A stretch of DNA of 64,000 nt from positions 372,001 through 436,000 of the forward strand of contig NZ_VIGH01000002.1 of NCBI RefSeq assembly GCF_006704125.1. The letters are read 5' to 3'. The position numbers and the translations under genes are program-made. The notes beneath the pieces are model-generated. The model was not told where the DNA came from. It ran no database searches and saw only the letters and a program-made list of their open reading frames with translations. Every line of letters starts with the position of its first letter. The stretch's first letter is position 1. Origin of the DNA: Rhodococcus spelaei. Lineage in GTDB: Bacteria; Actinomycetota; Actinomycetes; Mycobacteriales; Mycobacteriaceae. Shown here piece after piece: positions 16,254-25,791 of this stretch.

Positions 16254-17570
16254 ATGACATCCGTGACTTCAGAGATGACGGCCACCGGGCCGCTCGCGCC
16301 GATCCCGACGACCCGCCCGCGGATCCACCGGGCCTGGATCGTCGCCGCCGTCGCCTTCCTCGCCCTGGTCGGTGCGGCCAGCTTCCGCGCCGCGCCGTCG
16401 GTGCTGATCGAGCCGCTGCACGAGGACTTCGGCTGGTCCAGGGCGACGATCTCCGCCGCGGTCTCGGTCAACCTGGCGCTCTACGGGCTCACCGCGCCGT
16501 TCGCCGCGGCCCTCATGGAACGGTTCGGGATGCGGGCGGTGGTCTCCTCCGCACTCGTCCTGGTCGCGACCGGCAGCGGGCTCACGGTGTTCATGACCGC
16601 GGGATGGCAACTGGTGCTGCTGTGGGGCGTGCTGGTCGGCCTCGGGACCGGGTCGATGGCGCTGGCCTTCGTCGCGACCGTCACCGACCGCTGGTTCGTC
16701 GCCCGTCGCGGGTTGGTCACCGGCGTCCTCACCGCGGGCGGGGCGGCCGGCCAGCTGGTGTTCCTGCCCGTCCTCGCGATGCTCGCCGAGCGCTACGACT
16801 GGCAGGCCGTCTCGCTGACCGTGACCGTCGCCGCGCTGGCCGTCGTACCGCCGGTCCTACTGTTCCTGCGGAACCGGCCCGAGGACGCCGGGACCACCCC
16901 GTACGGCGCGGCGCCCGGCTACACACCACCCGTCCCTGCCACCACGACCCGAGGCGGCGCCGCCGGACGCGCTGTCGGCGTGCTGCTCACCGCGGCCCGC
17001 ACCCGCACGTTCTGGTTGCTGGCCGGGACGTTCGCGATCTGCGGCGCGAGCACCAACGGTCTGATCGGCACGCATTTCGTGCCGGCCGCCCACGACCACG
17101 GGATGCCGGCGACCGCGGCCGCGAGCCTGCTGGCGGTGATCGGCATCTTCGACATGGTCGGCACCATCGCGTCGGGCTGGTTCACCGACCGCTTCGACTC
17201 GCGCCGCCTCCTCGGCGCCTACTACCTGCTGCGCGGGATCTCGCTGATGTTCCTGCCGATCCTGTTCGCGGAGTCCGTGCACCCACCGATGCTCGCGTTC
17301 GTCATCTTCTACGGCCTCGACTGGGTGGCCACCGTGCCGCCGACGGTCGCACTGTGCCGCAAGCACTTCGGCGCCGACGCCCCGATCGTGTTCGGCTGGG
17401 TGCTGGCCTCGCACCAGATCGGTGCGGCCGCGGTGGCCTTCCTGGCCGGCCTCGTCCGCGATCAGTTCGGCGGGTACGACTCCGCCTTCTACGTCGCCGG
17501 CGCCCTGTGTGCGCTTGCCGCCGCTCTCTCGCTCGCGATCGGCAGGCGGGCCGCCGGCCACGCCGAGTGA
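16254..17570 (+). CDS. MFS transporter
   Basis: A 438-residue major facilitator with about 12 membrane helices and a central loop near 205-225. The ATG at 16254 is chosen over the upstream GTG at 16179 because the longer version would overlap the divergent regulator's start. The sequence FGWSRATISAAVSVNLALYGL and the overall layout fit the monocarboxylate/oxalate-formate-like MFS group. The substrate is unknown. The divergent AraC/DJ-1 regulator suggests an inducible carrier for a small organic compound. Confidence 0.85.
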   Translation: MTSVTSEMTATGPLAPIPTTRPRIHRAWIVAAVAFLALVGAASFRAAPSVLIEPLHEDFGWSRATISAAVSVNLALYGLTAPFAAALMERFGMRAVVSSALVLVATGSGLTVFMTAGWQLVLLWGVLVGLGTGSMALAFVATVTDRWFVARRGLVTGVLTAGGAAGQLVFLPVLAMLAERYDWQAVSLTVTVAALAVVPPVLLFLRNRPEDAGTTPYGAAPGYTPPVPATTTRGGAAGRAVGVLLTAARTRTFWLLAGTFAICGASTNGLIGTHFVPAAHDHGMPATAAASLLAVIGIFDMVGTIASGWFTDRFDSRRLLGAYYLLRGISLMFLPILFAESVHPPMLAFVIFYGLDWVATVPPTVALCRKHFGADAPIVFGWVLASHQIGAAAVAFLAGLVRDQFGGYDSAFYVAGALCALAAALSLAIGRRAAGHAE

Positions 17571-17613
17571 CAGCCGACACATCCAGGGTCGGAGTGTGGT
17601 CAAAGCAACAAAA

Positions 17614-17647
17614 TTGCACTCATCTGCAAGTTTGCAGACTCGTGCAA
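17614..17647 (+). promoter_or_regulatory. TetR-type operator upstream of the tetR-mmpL pair
   Basis: An inverted repeat with 16-base arms (17614-17629 and 17632-17647) and a 2-base centre; 13 of 16 positions match, with outer TTGCAC/GTGCAA and inner TCTGCAA/TTGCAGA blocks. It ends 19 bases before the TetR start, as expected for autoregulation. Confidence 0.7.
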
Positions 17648-17666
17648 TCTCGGTACCTTCGAGGAG

Positions 17667-18308
17667 GTGACCACGCAACTGCCACTACGCGACCGCAAGA
17701 AGGCCGCGACCCGGAGGGCACTGAGTGACGCCGCGGTTCGACTGGCCAAGACCCTGGGGGTCGACGCCGTCACGGCCGATGCGATAGCCGCGGAGGCCGG
17801 AGTGTCCACTCGGACCTTCCACAACTACTTCCCGTCCAAGGAAGAGGCCATCCTCTACCGCTTCGAGACGGACGTGGGCGAATGGGTGGCGCAACTCAGC
17901 GCCCGCCCCGCCGACGAAGCGATCTGGGACTCGCTCGAGCGATTGGTCGTCGGCATCGTGACGGACCCCGCACGCGACGTCGCCGAGACCTTCGCGGTGA
18001 TGGCACTCATCGAGGACAGCCCGGCGCTGATGGCCCGCAAACTCGAGGTGCACGGCCGGGTGAGCCGGATCCTCGGCGAAGCCATCGCGGACCGCACCGG
18101 GACCGACGTCGACAACGACCTGTACCCGAACCTGCTGCAGATGGCCTCCGGCGCCGCCTGCAAGGCCGCCATCGACCTGTGGATGCAGGGCAACACCGGC
18201 TACGACACCCCCGCTCCCCTCGTGACCGAGGCGTTCGCCCAACTCCGGGCCGGACTCCCCCCACCCGCCCGTCCCACGGTCACCGCGTCGCGGCCCGCCC
18301 AGTCCTGA
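17667..18308 (+). CDS. TetR family transcriptional regulator
   Basis: A 213-residue repressor. The N-terminal helix-turn-helix is clear (VTADAIAAEAGVSTRTFHNYFPSKEEAI, about 36-63), followed by a divergent all-helical ligand domain. The GTG at 17667 sits in GAGGAGGTGACC, so its ribosome site is very close or the message is nearly leaderless. The 34-base palindrome just upstream should be its operator. It is 36 bases from the mmpL gene and co-directional, so it very likely represses itself and that exporter. Confidence 0.87.
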   Translation: MTTQLPLRDRKKAATRRALSDAAVRLAKTLGVDAVTADAIAAEAGVSTRTFHNYFPSKEEAILYRFETDVGEWVAQLSARPADEAIWDSLERLVVGIVTDPARDVAETFAVMALIEDSPALMARKLEVHGRVSRILGEAIADRTGTDVDNDLYPNLLQMASGAACKAAIDLWMQGNTGYDTPAPLVTEAFAQLRAGLPPPARPTVTASRPAQS

Positions 18309-18344
18309 ACAGTCCCGACCAACCCTGACACCGAAGGGTCCTCC

Positions 18345-20720
18345 ATGGCCACCCATCTCTATCGGATCGGCAAGTTCGCCTACCGGCGAAAAGGCACCGT
18401 CCTGTCCATCTGGCTCGCGATCCTCGTCCTGATGGGCGTCGGGGCGGCCACCCTCTCCGGCCCGACGAACGACTCGTTCTCCATCCCCGGGACGCCTGCA
18501 CAGAAGGCGCAGGACCTGATGTCCGAGCGCTTCCCCGCCGCAGGCAAGGACCCGTTCAACTCCCTGTCGGCGCGGTTCGTCTTCGCCGCCCCCGAGGGCC
18601 AGACGCTGGCGACACCCGCCAACGAGGCGGCCATGGACGCGACGCTGGCGAAGGTGCGCACCATCGATCTGGTCGAGCCCGCCGCGAAGGTCGACCCGTC
18701 GGCACCCGCGGCCGGATCCGATCCGGCCGACCCGGCCGCGGGCCAGCACAGCGCCGCCCTGGTCAATCCCGTGGTCGCGAACGACGGGCTGATCAAGATG
18801 GTCACCGAGCAGGCCGAGAAGTCGGGCAAGCCGGTCGATCAGGCCGTCGCCGATGCCGAGGCCCTGTCCCCGCTGAGCCCCGACAAGACCGTCGGCTTCG
18901 TCGAGGTCCCCTTCAGCGGCTCGCACACCGACGTCACCACCGAACTGACCGACCAGATCGACGCCGCCGCACAGGTCGCCCGCGACGCCGGACTGACCGT
19001 CAAGCTGAGCGGTACCGCCGCCCAGACCCAGGAGGGGCCCGGCGGCTCGACCGAACTGGTCGGCATGGCCGTGGCCGCGATCGTCCTGATGATCACCTTC
19101 GGATCCCTCGTCGCCGCGGGCCTGCCGCTGATCTCCGCGATCATCGGCGTCGGCATCGGCAGCCTCGGTATCACCGTGGCCACCGGCTTCACCGAACTCG
19201 GGTCGATGACACCGACGCTGGCGATCATGATCGGCCTGGCGGTCGCCATCGACTACTCACTGTTCATCGTCTCCCGGTTCCGACACGAGATGACCGTGAC
19301 CGACAACCGCGAGGAGGCGGCCGGTCGCGCCGTCGGGACCGCCGGTTCGGCTGTGGTGTTCGCCGGCCTGACGGTGATCATCGCCCTCGTCGCGCTGCGC
19401 GTGGTCGGCATCAAGTTCCTCAGCGACATGGGTATGGCCGCGGCCTTCTCCGTGTTCGTCGCGGTCCTCGTCGCGCTGACGTTCCTGCCGGCGATGCTCG
19501 GACTGTTCGGCCGCAAGGTGTTCGCGGGCAAGATCCCGTTCGTCAAGGCCAAGGACCCCGAGTCCGGTTCCGTCAAGCCCGGTCCGGCCATGCGCTACGC
19601 GAACTGGGTGGCGCGCGTCCCCGCGGTCCCGCTGATCGGCGGCGTGCTGCTGCTGGCCGTGCTCGCCCTGCCCGCGACCGGGCTGAAGCTGGCCCTGCCC
19701 AGCGAGAGCACCGGTGACCCCGCGACCAGCTCGCGGCAGGCGTACGACCTCGTCGACGAGGGCTTCGGCCCGGGCCGCAACGGCCCGCTGCTGGTGGTCG
19801 TCGACGCGAAGGACGCGACCGTCCCCGCACCCGAGGCGTTCGGCACCGTCCTGCAGACCATCAAGGACCAGCCGGACGTCACCAACGCCCAGGTGATCGG
19901 GATGAACCCGGCCGGCGACACCGCGCAGATCATGGTGACCCCGTCCAGCGGGCCCACCGACGCCCGGACCGTCGACCTGATGCAGTCCATCCGCGACAGC
20001 GAGGCGGGCCTGCACGAGAAGATCGGCGTCAACTACGGCGTCACCGGCCAGACCGCGCTCGAGACCGACGTCTCGGACCGGCTGCAGAGCGCGCTGATCC
20101 CGTACCTCGCGGTGGTCGTGGGCTTGGCGTTCCTCCTGCTGATGCTCGTGTTCCGGTCGATCCTGGTGCCGCTCACCGCGACCGTGGGCTTCCTGCTCAG
20201 CGTCGCCGCGACGTTCGGTGCAACGGTCGCGATCTTCCAGAACGGCTGGGGCGGGATGATCGGTAATCCGCAGCCACTGGTCAGCTTCATGCCGATCTTC
20301 CTGATCGGTGTGGTGTTCGGCTTGGCGATGGACTACCAGGTGTTCCTGGTGACCCGGATGCGTGAGGAGTACGTCCACGGGGCGTCCGCCAAGGACGCGA
20401 TCAAGATCGGCTTCAGCCACGGCTCGCGAGTGGTCACCGCCGCCGCGCTGATCATGATCTCGGTGTTCGGCGCCTTCATGGCCGAGCCGAACTCGTTCAT
20501 CAAGTCGATCGGCTTCGCACTGGCCGCGGCGGTCTTCTTCGACGCCTTCATCGTCCGCATGGTGATCATCCCCGCGGTGATGGCACTGCTCGGCGACAAG
20601 GCATGGTGGATTCCGAAGTGGCTGGACAAGATCCTGCCGAACGTCGACATCGAGGGCGAGAAGCTGCGGCGTGAGCTGCCGGCGGAACTGCCCGAGGAGG
20701 AGACGGTCGCCGCACGGTAG
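18345..20720 (+). CDS. MmpL family RND transporter
   Basis: A 791-residue inner-membrane transporter. The topology is that of MmpL proteins: one N-terminal helix (RKGTVLSIWLAILVLMGVG), a large outer domain, a block of five or six helices (about 235-390) containing LAVAIDYSLFIVSRFR, then a repeat of the same plan with LAMDYQVFLVTRMREE near 660. The two D-Y pairs are the usual proton-relay residues. MmpL proteins export lipids or drugs across the envelope of mycolata. The cargo here is unknown. It is preceded by its probable TetR repressor and followed by a hairpin terminator. Confidence 0.9.
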   Translation: MATHLYRIGKFAYRRKGTVLSIWLAILVLMGVGAATLSGPTNDSFSIPGTPAQKAQDLMSERFPAAGKDPFNSLSARFVFAAPEGQTLATPANEAAMDATLAKVRTIDLVEPAAKVDPSAPAAGSDPADPAAGQHSAALVNPVVANDGLIKMVTEQAEKSGKPVDQAVADAEALSPLSPDKTVGFVEVPFSGSHTDVTTELTDQIDAAAQVARDAGLTVKLSGTAAQTQEGPGGSTELVGMAVAAIVLMITFGSLVAAGLPLISAIIGVGIGSLGITVATGFTELGSMTPTLAIMIGLAVAIDYSLFIVSRFRHEMTVTDNREEAAGRAVGTAGSAVVFAGLTVIIALVALRVVGIKFLSDMGMAAAFSVFVAVLVALTFLPAMLGLFGRKVFAGKIPFVKAKDPESGSVKPGPAMRYANWVARVPAVPLIGGVLLLAVLALPATGLKLALPSESTGDPATSSRQAYDLVDEGFGPGRNGPLLVVVDAKDATVPAPEAFGTVLQTIKDQPDVTNAQVIGMNPAGDTAQIMVTPSSGPTDARTVDLMQSIRDSEAGLHEKIGVNYGVTGQTALETDVSDRLQSALIPYLAVVVGLAFLLLMLVFRSILVPLTATVGFLLSVAATFGATVAIFQNGWGGMIGNPQPLVSFMPIFLIGVVFGLAMDYQVFLVTRMREEYVHGASAKDAIKIGFSHGSRVVTAAALIMISVFGAFMAEPNSFIKSIGFALAAAVFFDAFIVRMVIIPAVMALLGDKAWWIPKWLDKILPNVDIEGEKLRRELPAELPEEETVAAR

Positions 20721-20735
20721 TCGCGGCACACCACG

Positions 20736-20777
20736 ACACCTCCGGTCGCGTCGGGACACCGACACGACCGGAGGTGT
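20736..20777. terminator. Hairpin after mmpL
   Basis: Arms 20736-20748 and 20765-20777 form 13 perfect pairs (ACACCTCCGGTCG with its complement), starting 16 bases after the mmpL stop. Confidence 0.65.
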
Positions 20778-20873
20778 TGTCGTGTCCGGGCCTGGTTCCG
20801 CGCCTAGGCTGAACCCTCGACAACCATCTCGAGCGGGCGCGGTGGCCCGGCTCCGGAAGGCAGACGGGATTCC

Positions 20874-23132
20874 ATGGCACACCACGCTCATTCGGAACGC
20901 ATCGCGGGCCTGAGCCGCACGCAGAAGGCGACGCTGACGACGGGGGTCGGTTTCTGGCACACGGCCGCCGTACCGGACGCCTCGATCCCGTCGATCATGC
21001 TGACCGACGGTCCGCACGGCCTGCGCAAGCAGTCCGAGGGCGGTGATGCGCTCGGTCTCGGTGACAGTGTCCCGGCGACCTGCTTCCCGCCGGCCGCCGG
21101 GCTCGGCTCCAGCTGGAACGTCGACCTCATCCACACCGTCGGCGCCGCGCTGGGCACCGAAGCCCGCGCCGAGGGCGTCTCCGTGCTCCTCGGGCCCGGC
21201 GTGAACATCCGCCGCTCGCCGCTGTGCGGCCGCAATTTCGAGTACTACTCCGAGGATCCGTTCCTGGCGGGCGTGCTCGGTGCCGCATGGGTGCAGGGCG
21301 TGCAGTCCCGCGGGGTGGCCGCGTCGCTCAAGCACTTCGCCGCGAACAACCAGGAAACCGACCGGATGCGCATCGACGTCCAGGCGGACGAGCGCACCCT
21401 CCGCGAGATCTACCTCCCCGCGTTCGAGCGAATCGTCACCACCGCCCGTCCCTGGACGGTGATGTGCTCGTACAACAAGGTCCGGGGCGTTCAGGTGAGC
21501 GAAAACCGTTGGCTACTCACCGAAGTCCTGCGCGACGAGTGGGGTTTCGACGGTCTGGTGATGTCGGACTGGGGAGCGGTCAACGATCGGGTGCGGGCGC
21601 TGGCCGCCGGCCTGGACCTGACGATGCCCGCCGCGGCCGGCGACGACCGGGTGGTCGCGGCGGTCGAGGCAGGCGGGCTGGACGAGTCCGTGCTCGACCG
21701 TGCGGTCGGTCGGCTGCTGACCCTGCTCGATCGCACCGCCGCCCCCGCCGACGATCCGGCCGGCTACGACGCCGGCGCGCATCACGACCTCGCCGCGGTC
21801 GCCGCCACCGAGTCGGCGGTCCTGCTCAAGAACGACGGGGTGTTGCCACTCGACCTATCCGACCTCGACCGGGTCGCGGTGATCGGCGAATTCGCCCGCA
21901 CCCCACGGTTTCAGGGGTCCGGCAGCTCGCAGGTCGTGCCCACCCGCGTCGACTCGGCGCTCGACGCCATCGGCGATCTCGCCGGGGAGGGCGCTGCCGT
22001 CCGTTTCGCGCCCGGCTTCCGGTTCGACGGCACCGCGGACCCCGAATTGGTCGCCGAGGCGGTGGCGCTCGCCGAGCAGTCCGCGACGGTGCTGCTGTTC
22101 CTCGGCCTGCCGACCGAGTTCGAGTCGGAGGGCTTCGATCGCACCGGCATCGACCTGCCCGCGAACCAACTGGCCCTGATCGATGCGGTCGCCGCGGTCA
22201 ATCCTCGTGTCGCCGTGGTGTTGTCGAACGGCGCCGTCGTCGCGACGGCGTCGTGGCAGGACCGCGCGCAGGCGATCCTCGAGGGGTGGCTGCTGGGACA
22301 GGCCGGCGGATCGGCGCTCGCAGACCTGCTGTTCGGGCTGGCCAATCCTTCGGGACGGCTGACCGAGACCATCCCGCTGCGCCTCGCGGACACCCCGAGC
22401 CGTCTGAACTTCCCGGGCTCGGACGGTGTCGTCGTCTACGGCGAACGCATCCACGTCGGCTACCGGTGGTTCGACACCCTCGACCTGCCGGTGGCGTACC
22501 CGTTCGGATTCGGCCTGTCCTACACCACCTTCGAGTACTCCGACCTCGCGCTCGCCCCGTCCGCCGACGGACTCGAGGTGTCCTTCACGGTCACCAACAC
22601 CGGCGACCGCGCGGGCGCCGAGGTACCGCAGGTCTACGTCCGCGACGTCGAAGCGAGCGTCGACCGGCCCGCGCACGAACTGAAGGGGTTCACGAAGGCC
22701 CACCTCGCGCCCGGCGAGGCACGAAGGGTGACGGTCAGCCTCGACGGGCGCGCGTTCGCGTTCTGGTCTGTGCGCGAACACCGCTGGGTGATCGAGGCCG
22801 GCGACTTCGAGATCCGAGTCGGCGCCTCCTCCCGGGACATCCGGCTGGCCCGGACGTGGGCCTCCCCCGGTGACGGCATTCCGGCGACCCTGACCGGCAT
22901 GTCGACCATCGGCGACTGGTTCGCGCACCCGATCGGCGGGCCACTGCTGCTGGCGGCGTTCGCGGACGCGGGCGGCGGTGACGGCGCCGGATTCGGCGAC
23001 GTCGATCCGCTGGTCATGAAGATGGCGGCGGGGGCGCCACTGGCGAAGATGGCCTCGTTCGCCCCGGGCATGACAGCCGACCGGGTCGAGGGACTGGTCG
23101 AAGCAGTTCGGGCGCAGAGCACACTCGGCTGA
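20874..23132 (+). CDS. Beta-glucosidase-type glycoside hydrolase family 3
   Basis: A 752-residue GH3 enzyme that removes terminal beta-linked sugars. The N-terminal TIM barrel carries KHFAANNQETDR and the nucleophile motif GLVMSDWGAV (Asp at about residue 232). The alpha/beta sandwich domain follows (LLKNDGVLPL near 325, then VLLFLGLPTEFESEGFDR), with a C-terminal fibronectin III-like domain starting near 565 (EVSFTVTNTGDRAGAEVPQVYV). No signal peptide is seen, so it probably acts inside the cell on imported glycosides. The last 80 residues extend beyond the usual end of the family. It is followed at 35 bases by a DUF3533 gene. Confidence 0.92.
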   Translation: MAHHAHSERIAGLSRTQKATLTTGVGFWHTAAVPDASIPSIMLTDGPHGLRKQSEGGDALGLGDSVPATCFPPAAGLGSSWNVDLIHTVGAALGTEARAEGVSVLLGPGVNIRRSPLCGRNFEYYSEDPFLAGVLGAAWVQGVQSRGVAASLKHFAANNQETDRMRIDVQADERTLREIYLPAFERIVTTARPWTVMCSYNKVRGVQVSENRWLLTEVLRDEWGFDGLVMSDWGAVNDRVRALAAGLDLTMPAAAGDDRVVAAVEAGGLDESVLDRAVGRLLTLLDRTAAPADDPAGYDAGAHHDLAAVAATESAVLLKNDGVLPLDLSDLDRVAVIGEFARTPRFQGSGSSQVVPTRVDSALDAIGDLAGEGAAVRFAPGFRFDGTADPELVAEAVALAEQSATVLLFLGLPTEFESEGFDRTGIDLPANQLALIDAVAAVNPRVAVVLSNGAVVATASWQDRAQAILEGWLLGQAGGSALADLLFGLANPSGRLTETIPLRLADTPSRLNFPGSDGVVVYGERIHVGYRWFDTLDLPVAYPFGFGLSYTTFEYSDLALAPSADGLEVSFTVTNTGDRAGAEVPQVYVRDVEASVDRPAHELKGFTKAHLAPGEARRVTVSLDGRAFAFWSVREHRWVIEAGDFEIRVGASSRDIRLARTWASPGDGIPATLTGMSTIGDWFAHPIGGPLLLAAFADAGGGDGAGFGDVDPLVMKMAAGAPLAKMASFAPGMTADRVEGLVEAVRAQSTLG

Positions 23133-23167
23133 CGGACGTCCGGAGCCGACCACCCAGCGAGAGGCGA

Positions 23168-24517
23168 GTGACCGTGACCAGGCCGAAGCACGAAGCCCAG
23201 GAACCGACCGCCCCAGGGCAACGGACGAAGAAGCTGCGCAGCCCGCTGTTCTGGGCGGCGCCGATCGTGGTGGTGGCGCTGCTCATGTCGCTGCTGGCCG
23301 CGCTGTACCTGGGGGGCATTCTCGACCCGAAGGGCAGCCTGCACGGTTTCCCGATCGCGGTCGTCAACCAGGACGAGGGCGACGTCACCCCGGGGTCTGA
23401 CGTCCGGCAGAACATCGGCGACCAGATCGTCGACGGACTGGTGGCCGGGGTCCCCTCGGACAAGGTCGACCTGGTGCAGGTGGGGATCGGGAGCGCTCGG
23501 TCGATGCTCGATTCGGCCGAGGTGTACGGCGCGATCGTGATCCCGTCGGACTTCACCAAACGGCTGATGATCCTCGCCCAGTCGAGTGTCGTCCCGGGCG
23601 ACGTGGAGCGCCCGGTCATCACCGTGTTCACCAATCCGCGGGCGGGCACGTTCGGGGTCGGGATCGTGCAGTCGATCACCGAGCCCGCGATGGCCACCGT
23701 CAACGAGACCGTCGGCAAGCAGGTCAGCCAGCAGGTCGCCGCCGCGGTCGGGAGTACGCCGGTACCGGGCGCCTCACGGCTGACGCTCGCGACACCGATC
23801 GACGTGCAGACGGTCGCGCACAAGCCGCTGCCGGACGGCACCGGAAACGGCCTGTCCGCGTTCTACTACGCGCTGCTGGTGATCCTCGCCGGGTTCACCG
23901 GGGCGATGATCGTGAACACCCTCGTCGACGGCATGCTCGGGTTCGCACCCACCGAGTTCGGGCCGCGGTACCTGCACAATCCCGCGGTGGAGATCTCCCG
24001 GTTGCAGACCCTCGCCGTCAAGTGGGGCGTGATGCTCGTGCTCGCGCCGCTGGTGTCCGGGCTGTACCTGTGGATCTCGCACCTGCTGTCGATGCCGCTG
24101 CCGAACGCATTGGGGCTGTGGCTGTACGGCATGTTCGCGATCGCCGCGGTCGGAATCACCGCGATGTCGGTCCTCGCGGCCTTCGGTACCGCCGGGATGA
24201 TCATCAACCTGATCATCTTCGTCATCCTGGGTCTGCCGTCCGCCGGCGGCACCATCCCGATCGAGGCGACACCGCCGTTCTTCGGCTGGCTGGCAAGTTT
24301 CGAACCGATGCACCAGGTGTTCCTGGGTGTGCGGGCGCTGCTGTACTTCGGGGAGGGCGGGTCACGGGAACTCGCGCACGCGGTGATGATGACGGCGATC
24401 GGGCTGGTGATCGGGCTCGTACTCGGTGCGGTCGTCGCGGCGCTGTACGACCGCAAGGGGTTTCACCGCGGGGTGGCCAACCCCGAGCCGGCCGCCGATC
24501 CCGCGACTACCGCCTGA
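23168..24517 (+). CDS. DUF3533 / YhgE-Pip-like membrane protein
   Basis: A 449-residue membrane protein. There is one N-terminal helix (PLFWAAPIVVVALLMSLLAALYLG), a large extracytoplasmic domain with the family motif IAVVNQDEG near 58-66 and DVRQNIGDQIV, then five or six C-terminal helices from about 235. This is the plan of ABC-2-like SNG1/YhgE proteins. The job is unknown; relatives are tied to export or stress tolerance. GTG start with GAGAGGCG upstream. Confidence 0.8.
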   Translation: MTVTRPKHEAQEPTAPGQRTKKLRSPLFWAAPIVVVALLMSLLAALYLGGILDPKGSLHGFPIAVVNQDEGDVTPGSDVRQNIGDQIVDGLVAGVPSDKVDLVQVGIGSARSMLDSAEVYGAIVIPSDFTKRLMILAQSSVVPGDVERPVITVFTNPRAGTFGVGIVQSITEPAMATVNETVGKQVSQQVAAAVGSTPVPGASRLTLATPIDVQTVAHKPLPDGTGNGLSAFYYALLVILAGFTGAMIVNTLVDGMLGFAPTEFGPRYLHNPAVEISRLQTLAVKWGVMLVLAPLVSGLYLWISHLLSMPLPNALGLWLYGMFAIAAVGITAMSVLAAFGTAGMIINLIIFVILGLPSAGGTIPIEATPPFFGWLASFEPMHQVFLGVRALLYFGEGGSRELAHAVMMTAIGLVIGLVLGAVVAALYDRKGFHRGVANPEPAADPATTA

Positions 24518-24551
24518 TCTGCGCGGGCACTGGAAACACCGTCAGATCAGG
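24513..24551. terminator. Hairpin between convergent genes
   Basis: Arms 24513-24521 and 24543-24551 form 9 perfect pairs that include the ends of both convergent genes. It probably acts in both directions. Confidence 0.45.
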
Positions 24552-25444
24552 TTCGCGCCCTTGCCGATTCGCCGGCGAAGGTCCCGCATCAGCAGGTAGC
24601 TGCCACCGTTACGGATGAAGCTCGGCAGGAACCGGTTGACGAACGAGACGAAGATGAACAGGTGCTCGAAGCGGCGCCGGTCGTCCTCGGTCCACTCCAG
24701 GGCAAGTTGCTCCCGAAACAACGGGGGCAGGAACCCGATCGTCAGGAACCTCAGCAAGTTCCTGAACGGCGCCCGGATCGGCCAGGCGATCATCCGCAGT
24801 CCGACGAGGTCGTCGAAGAACTGCATCGACCGCTCGTCGAACTGCACCCGTTCGCACGCCGTGTTCCAGTACACGTCGAAGTCGGCACGGGTGGCGGGCC
24901 ACATGTCCTCGGTGACCTGCAGCGTCGTGCCGAGGGTGGAGGACCGCTGGTAGAAGTGCTCCAGGTCCTCGCCCGACAGTCTTCCGTGCAGCAACTGGTG
25001 CGAATCCTCGAACCCGATGTATAGGCACGCCGCGACCCACAGCTGCAGTTCCCGGTTGAAGGCGTTGTACTCGACCGGACTGTTCTCGTCGGACCGCACC
25101 TGCCGATGTGCGCCGTTCACCGCCTCCCGGTAGGCCGCGCGTTCGGTGTCGGTGCCGAGGATCGCGACCGCGAGGTACTGGGTGGTGGTGCGGGCCCGCT
25201 TCCACGGGTGGTGCATCAGCGCACCGGACGGCACCTTGCTCTCCATCACCCCGTACGCGACCTCCGGCCAGCCGATCTGCATGGCCACGTTCGCGGCGGC
25301 GCCCGCGAACGACCAGAAGTCGAGGGCGTCGGTGAGGTCCGGGTTCTTCCGGGTCCACCGCTTGCGGGAACTGGTGACGGTGATGCGGGTCTGCGCGGCG
25401 GTCAGCCGCGGACGGTCGTCGAGATTGACATAGCTGCGAGGCAC
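24542..25444 (-). CDS. Oxygenase MpaB family protein (DUF2236)
   Basis: A 300-residue protein of the MpaB/latex-clearing-protein type; family members bind heme b and oxidise organic substrates. The GTG at 25444 is chosen because AAGGAGGGC lies just upstream; the longer frame to 25687 has no ribosome site. Visible family features are the DFWSFAGAAANVAMQIGWPEVAYGV opening, HHPWKRARTT, the VNGAHRQVRS segment with its conserved His-Arg near 120, and WVAACLYIGFED. A substrate cannot be given. It is convergent with the DUF3533 gene. Confidence 0.82.
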   Translation of the reverse strand: MPRSYVNLDDRPRLTAAQTRITVTSSRKRWTRKNPDLTDALDFWSFAGAAANVAMQIGWPEVAYGVMESKVPSGALMHHPWKRARTTTQYLAVAILGTDTERAAYREAVNGAHRQVRSDENSPVEYNAFNRELQLWVAACLYIGFEDSHQLLHGRLSGEDLEHFYQRSSTLGTTLQVTEDMWPATRADFDVYWNTACERVQFDERSMQFFDDLVGLRMIAWPIRAPFRNLLRFLTIGFLPPLFREQLALEWTEDDRRRFEHLFIFVSFVNRFLPSFIRNGGSYLLMRDLRRRIGKGANLI

Positions 25445-25692
25445 ACGCCCTCCTTCGATGGATCCCCCGTGGGCGAAACGGTCGGTACACCAACAGTTCC
25501 GGACTCCGATCGCGTTCACCCCTCCGCGACCACGATCGGCACCTATGCGAATTGCCGTTAACATACCACCCGCGCGACCGACGTCGAGGACAATCGCCGA
25601 ACGGATCTGCCGCGGGTGATGACGCCCCGGCCTGCCGGTTCCCGCTACACTGCCTACTGCAGCGGGGACGGGCAGCGATGCCCACACCCCAC

Positions 25693-25768
25693 GCCCTCGT
25701 AGCTCAGGGGATAGAGCAACCCTCTCCTAAAGGGTAGGTCGCAGGTTCGAATCCTGCCGAGGGCACCA
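25693..25768 (+). tRNA. tRNA-Arg (anticodon CCT)
   Basis: A 76-base gene with encoded CCA. The acceptor GCCCTCG pairs with CGAGGGC, and the anticodon stem ACCCT/AGGGT holds CTCCTAA, giving CCT. The T-arm contains GGTTCGAATCC. Confidence 0.96.
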
Positions 25769-25791
25769 TGCCATCAGGGCCGGGCCGGTCA

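Noticed and set aside
19257-21335. Long minus-strand frames opposite mmpL and the beta-glucosidase
   Set aside because: They are low-complexity shadows of clearly recognised plus-strand genes.
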